In this document: piece by piece, positions 9,138 to 12,991 of the stretch
Layout: every line of letters begins with the position of its first letter
Position numbering within the stretch: position 1 is the stretch's first letter
NCBI GenBank assembly: GCA_934339215.1
Contig: CAKRHU010000015.1
Coordinates: 1-12,991 of the forward strand
From: an uncultured Lacticaseibacillus sp.
Lineage (GTDB): Bacteria; Bacillota; Bacilli; Lactobacillales; Lactobacillaceae
Length of the DNA: 12,991 nt
Reading direction: 5' to 3'
Position numbers and translations under genes: made by a program
Notes under the pieces: model-generated
Databases searched by the model: none
The model's input: only the letters and a program-made list of their open reading frames with translations
What the model was told of the DNA's origin: nothing

Positions 9138-9843
9138 AAGGCTCATGTCCTTCATCTGAATGGGTCTTTAACCAGTTGCGTTCGGCTTCCGTCACACGCA
9201 AATACGTCGGGACAAAATCAAATACGGATACCGGCTTGGCGTGCATCCCCAAAAGCGCAATGCGGCTAGCGCGCGGATAAGCGCGCAATGGATCCGCCAA
9301 GTTGGCTTTTGACCCTAACGTTGAGCGGATCTCGTCAGCAAATTTTTCCACGTCGGCGCCGACAAATACCGCTGGTTGGCGCAAGACGCGCACTTCTTCT
9401 AATAATTGGGTCAAAGGCAAATGGGAATCTTGCACCACATTGATCAACTCGCCATTCACCCATTGATACACGCCGGCAAAAACATTTTGCCGCCGAGCAT
9501 CCATCAGCGGCACGATCAAGGCTTGGGTATCGGTGACGCCAGCTGCCAAAGCCGCCAAACTGGACACGCCGACTAATTCCTTATTTAAGGTGTAAGCCAA
9601 GGTTTTGCCAGTGGTAACGGCAATGCGGATCCCAGTGTATGAGCCAGGACCTGCTGCCACCACGATGCGGTCGATTTGATCGATTTGTAAAGCGGATTGT
9701 TTCAGCAAGTTTTGAATCGTTGGCAGCAGTTGTTCGCTGTGCGTTTTTTTGTGATTGATCGTCGTTTCAGCTAAAAGCGTTTGGTCGTGCATCACCGCAA
9801 CACTCATGGTTTGATTAGACGTATCAAGAGCTAATAAATACAT
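9121..9843 (-). CDS. tsaB: tRNA threonylcarbamoyladenosine biosynthesis protein TsaB
   Basis: TsaB (YeaZ) is the non-catalytic ASKHA-fold partner that dimerises with TsaD and is required for t6A formation. The 240-residue product begins MYLLALDTSNQTMSVAV, the typical first ASKHA strand pair. It carries HSEQLLP, then AAGPGSYTGIRIAV around residues 63-76 and the alpha segment LAALAAG, all diagnostic. GGAGG (9849-9853) precedes the ATG by about five bases. It is the promoter-proximal gene of the operon, which continues with rimI, tsaD and the HAD phosphatase. Confidence 0.97.
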   Translation of the reverse strand: MYLLALDTSNQTMSVAVMHDQTLLAETTINHKKTHSEQLLPTIQNLLKQSALQIDQIDRIVVAAGPGSYTGIRIAVTTGKTLAYTLNKELVGVSSLAALAAGVTDTQALIVPLMDARRQNVFAGVYQWVNGELINVVQDSHLPLTQLLEEVRVLRQPAVFVGADVEKFADEIRSTLGSKANLADPLRAYPRASRIALLGMHAKPVSVFDFVPTYLRVTEAERNWLKTHSDEGHEPYVEKV

Positions 9844-9871
9844 GTCTGCCTCCGAAAGATTTTATCCTGCT

Positions 9872-9880
9872 ATTATAACA
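9872..9880 (-). promoter_or_regulatory. tsaB operon promoter (extended -10)
   Basis: On the minus strand TGTTATAAT combines a perfect -10 box (9877-9872) with a TGN extension. No good -35 box is present at 16-18 bases, which is common for extended -10 promoters. It stands about 30 bases before the tsaB start. Confidence 0.75.
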
Positions 9881-9985
9881 TTTTTCTGCAAATGTGCGCG
9901 GGCGCTGGCAGTGGCTGCGGACGGTTTTCAAAGCGACGCTGGTAGCACGAGATGAAAATCCTGCATCAACGCGTTTTTTCCACGC

Positions 9986-10009
9986 AAAAAGCCGCCTTGC
10001 GACGACTTT
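9986..10009 (-). terminator. folT terminator
   Basis: On the minus strand a nine-base stem, with two U-G pairs, is capped by a GCAA tetraloop (10000-9997) and followed by five U. It starts eight bases after the folT stop codon and separates folT from the tsaB promoter downstream. Confidence 0.85.
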
Positions 10010-10017
10010 CATTTCGT

Positions 10018-10533
10018 TTATAATGTCGGTTTGACCCGCGCAACCCCTTTAAGCACCGCGTAAGACACGGCGACTTGAATCGGATACACTATGGCATCCT
10101 TGATCAAGCGCACCACGATGATCCCTTGCCAAGGCGTACCCATCATCTGTAGCCACAAGGTGTTCATCAAAACGTTGCACAACAGCGTGACTGCTAGCAC
10201 TGCCACCGCCACGCGCCACAAGCGCACAGGCCTTTGGGAGAAAAACAACCCGTAAATGATCGCGGCAACAACGGCGGTCAACGTAAAGCCTAAGAAATTG
10301 ACCCCTGGTGAAAAAATCAAGACATTGATCTGATCACATAACGCCGCGCCAACTGCGGCGATCCATGGGCCCAAGTAGTACGCCATTAAAATTGTGGCGA
10401 TAAACGCTGGCCCCAATTTGACGAAACTGGTCCCGAAACTAAAGCGGCGCAACACGAGATCCATGGCCATAAACATGGCTAAGCTGACCCAGGTTTTGGT
10501 CGTCAGCTTAGGCGAGCTGAATGATAATTGCAT
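10018..10533 (-). CDS. folT: Folate ECF transporter substrate-binding component FolT
   Basis: This is the S component of a group II energy-coupling-factor transporter: a six-helix membrane protein that binds folate and uses a shared EcfA/EcfA'/EcfT module encoded elsewhere. The 171-residue protein is strongly hydrophobic with about six membrane segments. It shows FolT-like segments PGVNFLGFTLTA, MNTLWL and VVRLIKDAIVYPIQ. The ATG at 10533 is chosen because AAAGGGG (10543-10549) lies nine bases upstream; a longer frame from 10587 would run through the leader structure. It is a single gene. Control by folate is strongly indicated by the THF riboswitch in its leader. Confidence 0.92.
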   Translation of the reverse strand: MQLSFSSPKLTTKTWVSLAMFMAMDLVLRRFSFGTSFVKLGPAFIATILMAYYLGPWIAAVGAALCDQINVLIFSPGVNFLGFTLTAVVAAIIYGLFFSQRPVRLWRVAVAVLAVTLLCNVLMNTLWLQMMGTPWQGIIVVRLIKDAIVYPIQVAVSYAVLKGVARVKPTL

Positions 10534-10534
10534 A

Positions 10535-10567
10535 TAGACTATCCCCTTTGCGGAGACGCCGAGTCTA
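10535..10567 (-). promoter_or_regulatory. Hairpin that sequesters the folT ribosome binding site
   Basis: On the minus strand TAGACT (10567-10562) pairs with AGTCTA (10540-10535). An inner helix, UCUCC with GGGGA, encloses a GCAAA loop, and CGGCG bulges out on one side. The paired GGGG is the Shine-Dalgarno core of folT. No U run follows, so the riboswitch is predicted to act on translation rather than transcription. Confidence 0.6.
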
Positions 10568-10571
10568 GCCA

Positions 10572-10609
10572 GCAGTGGCGCGCACACTGCTCGCCAAACT
10601 ACTTGGCGA
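10572..10609 (-). promoter_or_regulatory. Tandem hairpins of the folT riboswitch expression platform
   Basis: Two adjoining stems are visible: a seven-base stem at 10591-10609 (TCGCCAA with TTGGCGA) and a six-base stem at 10572-10590 (GCAGTG with CACTGC). The first uses bases 10605-10609, which also form the 3' edge of the aptamer, so the two folds should compete. Confidence 0.5.
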
Positions 10610-10695
10610 ATGCGAACTTGTTACCGCAGCAATTGCTTTCGTCTAGTGTTCACATTCCGTTCCACTAGCACTTAACGCAACAAGTTCTACTCCTT
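10605..10695 (-). ncRNA. Tetrahydrofolate (THF) riboswitch aptamer
   Basis: The folT leader carries the conserved elements of the THF-I class in order: GGAGTAG (near 10693), GCGTTAAGTG (10678-10669), ACGAA (about 10643-10639), GCGGT (10627-10623) and GCATTCGCC (10613-10605). They sit in the expected helices: a nine-base P2 (10679-10687 with 10614-10622) and a six-base P3 (10663-10668 with 10643-10648), plus a small AGC/GCU hairpin. The length of about 90 bases fits. The outer P1 helix looks weak (GG/CC only). THF riboswitches are known upstream of folT in lactic acid bacteria, which agrees with the downstream gene. Confidence 0.9.
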
Positions 10696-10717
10696 AGATT
10701 TTTGTAGTACGCCATCT

Positions 10718-10745
10718 ATCATAACCCAAACGTTTTAAATTTCAA
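10718..10745 (-). promoter_or_regulatory. folT promoter
   Basis: On the minus strand -35 TTGAAA (10745-10740) and -10 TATGAT (10723-10718) are 16 bases apart. The predicted start near 10711 lies about 16 bases before the riboswitch aptamer. Confidence 0.75.
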
Positions 10746-11012
10746 TAGTGATAATATCCGATATTCTTGGTAAAAAGTGGGATAAATATTTCCAATACGT
10801 TCGGAAATAAAAATATTAGCGTTTCGCTGGCGTGATCAGTTTAGTAAAACTTTAAATAAAATCACATTTTATGAGAGCTACGTTAAATCTCTCACACGAA
10901 ATTATTTTAGCTTTGCTACTGCGCGCAACATTGAATTTAACGATTGCGGCGTATAGTACCATTAGTAACCAAACCGCAATACCGCTTTCGCTTGCGAAAG
11001 CTTCCCTTAAAT
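10746..11012. other. AT-rich divergent intergenic region
   Basis: No supported gene lies here. It holds a 13-base palindrome AATATC-C-GATATT (10753-10765) and an inverted repeat TATTTCC-N9-GGAAATA (10787-10809). It also holds a possible rightward promoter (TTGAAT 10931-10936, TATAGT 10952-10957, 15-base spacer). An unsupported 47-codon frame (10871-11014) has no ribosome binding site. The base composition is clearly more AT-rich than that of the flanking genes. Confidence 0.5.
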
Positions 11013-11040
11013 AACACTTCCAGCTGCGAAGTGTTTTTTT
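10964..11040 (+). ncRNA. Candidate small RNA or attenuator leader before the asparaginase gene
   Basis: A rightward transcript from the weak promoter at 10931-10957 would be about 77 bases. It would hold a perfect stem GCTTTCGC/GCGAAAGC (10984-11001) followed by the terminator at 11013-11040. TTCGC (10987-10991) is also complementary to GCGAA (11026-11030) in the terminator, so alternative folding is conceivable. It matches no RNA family I recognise. Confidence 0.3.
11013..11040 (+). terminator. Terminator upstream of the asparaginase gene
   Basis: AACACTTC (11013-11020) and GAAGTGTT (11028-11035) form a perfect stem with a seven-base loop, followed by seven T (11034-11040). It points rightward although no confirmed gene precedes it on that strand, which implies a short upstream transcript or attenuation of the asparaginase gene. 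Confidence 0.85.
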
Positions 11041-11053
11041 ATACCACTTTTTC

Positions 11054-11062
11054 TGATACACT
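11054..11062 (+). promoter_or_regulatory. Extended -10 promoter of the asparaginase gene
   Basis: TGATACACT is a TGN-extended -10. The corresponding -35 position (11034-11039) is only the T run of the preceding terminator. It would give a leader of about 15-20 bases. Confidence 0.5.
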
Positions 11063-11085
11063 TATTTTTTGAAAGAAGGGGTCTC

Positions 11086-12057
11086 ATGACGCATATTTTA
11101 GCTTTGCATACTGGTGGTACCATTGCGATGAGCCAAGACGAAAACGGCGACGTTTCACCAAACGCCCAAAATCCTTTGATGGATTTACAAGATTTAGTCG
11201 GCCAAGACATTGAAGTCACTTCAGAAGACTTTTTCAACTTGCCTTCGCCGCACATGATCCCACAACGCATGTTGGAATTGTCCAAACGTATCCGCCAAGC
11301 CGAAGCTGACGGCATCGATGGCATTGTGGTCACGCATGGGACCGATACGCTTGAAGAAACCGCCTATTTTTTGGACTTAACGTTAGACGCCACGATTCCA
11401 GTCGTCGTCACCGGCGCGATGCGTTCGAGCAATGAAGTCGGCGCTGATGGCAGCTATAATTATGTGTCGGCGATTCGCACTGCCGCCACGCCGGCTGCTC
11501 GCAACAAAGGCTGTTTAGTGGTGATGAACGATGAAATTCATACCGCACGCTTCGTCACCAAAACCCACACGACTAATGTGGCGACGTTTCGGACGCCCAC
11601 TTTTGGTCCGATCGGCTTGGTCACTAAAGCTGGCGTGCGCTTTTTCCAAGAATTGATCAACCAAGTGGCCCTACCGATCGATGACCTGCAGGCGCCCGTC
11701 TTCCTATTTAAGGCATACGCTGGCATGGACAGCACCTTGTTTGACGCGTTACCAGCTGACACCAAAGGCTTGGTGATCGAAGCGTTAGGGGCTGGGAACT
11801 TGCCACCAGAAACTTTACCAGGCTTACGACGCCTGTTGGATCGCAATATTCCCGTCGTGTTAGTTTCGCGATGCTTCAACGGTGTGGCTGAAGGCTTCTA
11901 TGATTATCAAGGCGGCGGTGCCCAACTCGCTAAAATGGGCGTCACCTTCTGCCAAGGCCTCAACGGTCAAAAAGCCCGCATTAAATTGATCGTCGGCTTA
12001 TCTGCTGGCAAAACGGGAAAGGAGCTCGCGGATTATGTCGACAACGCGATCTCTTGA
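11086..12057 (+). CDS. ansA: L-asparaginase (cytoplasmic)
   Basis: It hydrolyses L-asparagine to aspartate and ammonia. The 323-residue product has both catalytic signatures of the bacterial asparaginase family: HTGGTIA (residues 8-14, nucleophile T12) and HGTDT (84-88, with T86 and D87 corresponding to the second Thr and the Asp). It also has the conserved VTKTHTTNVATF segment, whose Lys (about K159) completes the active site. There is no signal peptide, so it acts in the cytoplasm. AAGGGG (11076-11081) lies four bases before the ATG. The last 23 bases overlap the next gene, so the two are co-transcribed. The ansA/ansB naming is a convention I cannot settle from sequence. Confidence 0.94.
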   Translation: MTHILALHTGGTIAMSQDENGDVSPNAQNPLMDLQDLVGQDIEVTSEDFFNLPSPHMIPQRMLELSKRIRQAEADGIDGIVVTHGTDTLEETAYFLDLTLDATIPVVVTGAMRSSNEVGADGSYNYVSAIRTAATPAARNKGCLVVMNDEIHTARFVTKTHTTNVATFRTPTFGPIGLVTKAGVRFFQELINQVALPIDDLQAPVFLFKAYAGMDSTLFDALPADTKGLVIEALGAGNLPPETLPGLRRLLDRNIPVVLVSRCFNGVAEGFYDYQGGGAQLAKMGVTFCQGLNGQKARIKLIVGLSAGKTGKELADYVDNAIS

Positions 12058-12685
12058 TTTAACCACTTTGTACCACGAACTTGCTGACCTGCTTGGCCCC
12101 AGCGGTTGGTGGCCGGCAGATTCTAAATTTGAGATCCTAGTCGGCGCAATTTTAGTGCAAAACACCAACTGGCGTAATGTCGATCAGTCGCTGGACAATT
12201 TACGAGTGGCAACGAATTTTGATCCCCAAGCCATTGCCGACCTGTCGCAAGCTGACTTACAAGCGTTGATTCACCCCAGTGGGTTTTACCGCAATAAAAG
12301 TCGAGCGATCAACGGCTTGTTCAGCTGGTTGAGTCATGCCAATTATGATTTGGATTTAATCGCAACGACGGAACCGTCCCGTTTGCGACAACAACTGTTA
12401 GCTTTGCCAGGTATCGGGGAAGAAACTGCGGATACGATGCGGTTGTATGTCTTTGATCAGCCGACCTTTATTGCTGACAACTATTGTCGCCGATTGTTCA
12501 GTTGGCTAGGGCAGGATTTTTCAACTTATGCCAAGCTCAAAGTGCACACGAATGCAGTCGATAAGTGGGATTTACGCGATGCCCAAGAATTTCACGGCTT
12601 GATCGATAATTTTGGTAAAACTGTGAAATCTGCAGAAGATTTTGCACAAAGCTCCTTGGCAAACTTCGCGCTCACATTGAAATAG
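12035..12685 (+). CDS. Endonuclease III-like HhH-GPD DNA glycosylase (MagIII-like)
   Basis: This is a base excision repair glycosylase of the helix-hairpin-helix GPD superfamily, 216 residues. The N-terminal segment EILVGAILVQNTNWRNV resembles the 3-methyladenine glycosylase MagIII. The hairpin-helix is LPGIGEETAD (124-133) and the catalytic Asp is D148 in FIADNYCRR. Where endonuclease III has its catalytic Lys in the hairpin (GxGxKTA), this protein has Glu (E130), so a monofunctional glycosylase without lyase activity is inferred. There are no C-terminal cysteines, hence no iron-sulfur cluster. AAAGGAG (12018-12024), ten bases upstream and inside the asparaginase gene, supports the start; the overlap implies coupled translation. 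The exact damaged base recognised is unknown. Confidence 0.88.
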   Translation: MSTTRSLDLTTLYHELADLLGPSGWWPADSKFEILVGAILVQNTNWRNVDQSLDNLRVATNFDPQAIADLSQADLQALIHPSGFYRNKSRAINGLFSWLSHANYDLDLIATTEPSRLRQQLLALPGIGEETADTMRLYVFDQPTFIADNYCRRLFSWLGQDFSTYAKLKVHTNAVDKWDLRDAQEFHGLIDNFGKTVKSAEDFAQSSLANFALTLK

Positions 12686-12717
12686 CCGCCGCAAATATTT
12701 TGCGACGACTATTTTTT
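12681..12717 (+). terminator. Shared terminator between convergent genes
   Basis: A 15-base stem (AATAG...CGCAAA with TTTGCG...CTATT, 12681-12713) is followed by T runs on the plus strand. The two C-A mismatches on plus become G-U pairs on minus, where six A precede the stem. It therefore probably ends transcription from both sides. The glycosylase TAG stop (12683-12685) is inside the stem. Confidence 0.8.
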
Positions 12718-12991
12718 ACTTCAAACTGAAGGTCATTTTCACCGGATTGTGATCCGAATACTTGAAGTCTGTATCCACCACTTGCACGCGATGAACATCA
12801 ACATTCGGTGACACGATAAACCCGTCGATCAAGGTTTTGAAACTTTTAGCCGAATCCCAAGGTTTGTCCAACCCGCGGGCTGATGGCATTGCCGCTTCTG
12901 CTAAGCCGCTAGTCGGCTGGGTAAAACCTTTTGGCAATTGATCAACGGGAAAAAGATGCGTCCAAGTCTGCGGTTTGGCACTGGTGTGGAA
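12716..12991 (-). CDS. Endonuclease/exonuclease/phosphatase family protein, C-terminal part (runs off the window)
   Basis: The reading frame is open to the window edge, so only the last 91 residues are present and the start lies beyond 12991. The C-terminal signature is clear: a segment DGFIVSPNVDVHRVQVVDT (equivalent to the family's D-Y-I-F-V-S-P) followed by YSDHNPVKMTF, where the Asp-His pair is the catalytic SDH motif of this DNase I-like metal-dependent hydrolase fold. It could be a secreted or cytosolic phosphodiesterase; the N-terminus needed to tell is missing. It ends two bases before the shared terminator's T run. Confidence 0.85.
   Translation of the reverse strand, partial: FHTSAKPQTWTHLFPVDQLPKGFTQPTSGLAEAAMPSARGLDKPWDSAKSFKTLIDGFIVSPNVDVHRVQVVDTDFKYSDHNPVKMTFSLK

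Noticed and set aside
9824..10012. Leftward 62-codon frame upstream of tsaB
   Set aside because: It spans the folT terminator and the tsaB promoter and has no ribosome binding site.
10534..10587. N-terminal extension of FolT by 18 residues
   Set aside because: It would translate the hairpin and ribosome binding site region; the ATG at 10533 has a properly spaced Shine-Dalgarno.
10940..11040. T-box riboswitch before the asparaginase gene
   Set aside because: The conserved AGGGTGGNACCGCG antiterminator sequence and specifier loop are absent; only CCGC-like fragments occur.
10852..11061. Leftward 69-codon frame in the AT-rich gap
   Set aside because: It runs backwards through the terminator hairpin and has no start signal or family resemblance.

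Overview
The window is a stretch of chromosomal core genome from a low-to-moderate GC Gram-positive bacterium, almost certainly a member of the Lactobacillaceae. The evidence is the protein sequences (GroEL, TsaD, Rex and FolT are all of lactobacillar type), strong AGGAGG-type ribosome binding sites, CIRCE-controlled groESL, and a tetrahydrofolate riboswitch in front of folT. The cluster groESL - rex - ABC-F ATPase - tsaD - rimI - tsaB contains the same neighbours as the ydi/groESL region of Bacillus subtilis, so most of this window is an ancient conserved neighbourhood. I cannot name the genus or species from sequence alone. I see no mobile element, prophage, CRISPR array, tRNA or rRNA.

Layout, left to right. 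Bases 1-219 hold nothing I can call. A terminator (220-263) closes the leftward groES-groEL operon (2247 to 295), which is driven by a clear promoter and flanked by two CIRCE (HrcA) operators. Transcribed divergently from it is a gene for a LytR-CpsA-Psr cell-wall ligase (2471-3547) with a very strong terminator. A 290-base gap with a possible protein relic follows. Next comes the leftward redox repressor gene rex (4543 to 3887), divergent from a rightward ABC-F ATPase gene (4754-6697). The latter converges on the leftward operon tsaB-rimI-tsaD-HAD phosphatase (9843 to 6749), whose genes overlap or are separated by a few bases. Upstream of this operon, on the same strand but with its own terminator, is folT (10533 to 10018), the substrate-binding membrane component of a folate ECF transporter. 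It is preceded by a THF riboswitch aptamer and a hairpin that buries its ribosome binding site. An AT-rich gap (about 10746-11012) separates it from a rightward pair, cytoplasmic L-asparaginase and an endonuclease III-like DNA glycosylase, which overlap by 23 bases. The window ends inside the 3' part of a leftward endonuclease/exonuclease/phosphatase family gene.

Functionally, the region groups protein quality control (GroESL), the t6A tRNA modification enzymes TsaB and TsaD with the acetyltransferase RimI, a ribosome-associated ABC-F protein, redox control (Rex), folate uptake, wall polymer attachment and base excision repair. I found no evident undescribed multi-gene system. The points most worth a second look are regulatory: the translational folate switch, the duplicated CIRCE in a divergent promoter region, paired TTGCGCAA palindromes spaced 31 bp apart at the rex promoter, and a short two-hairpin RNA or attenuator just before the asparaginase gene.
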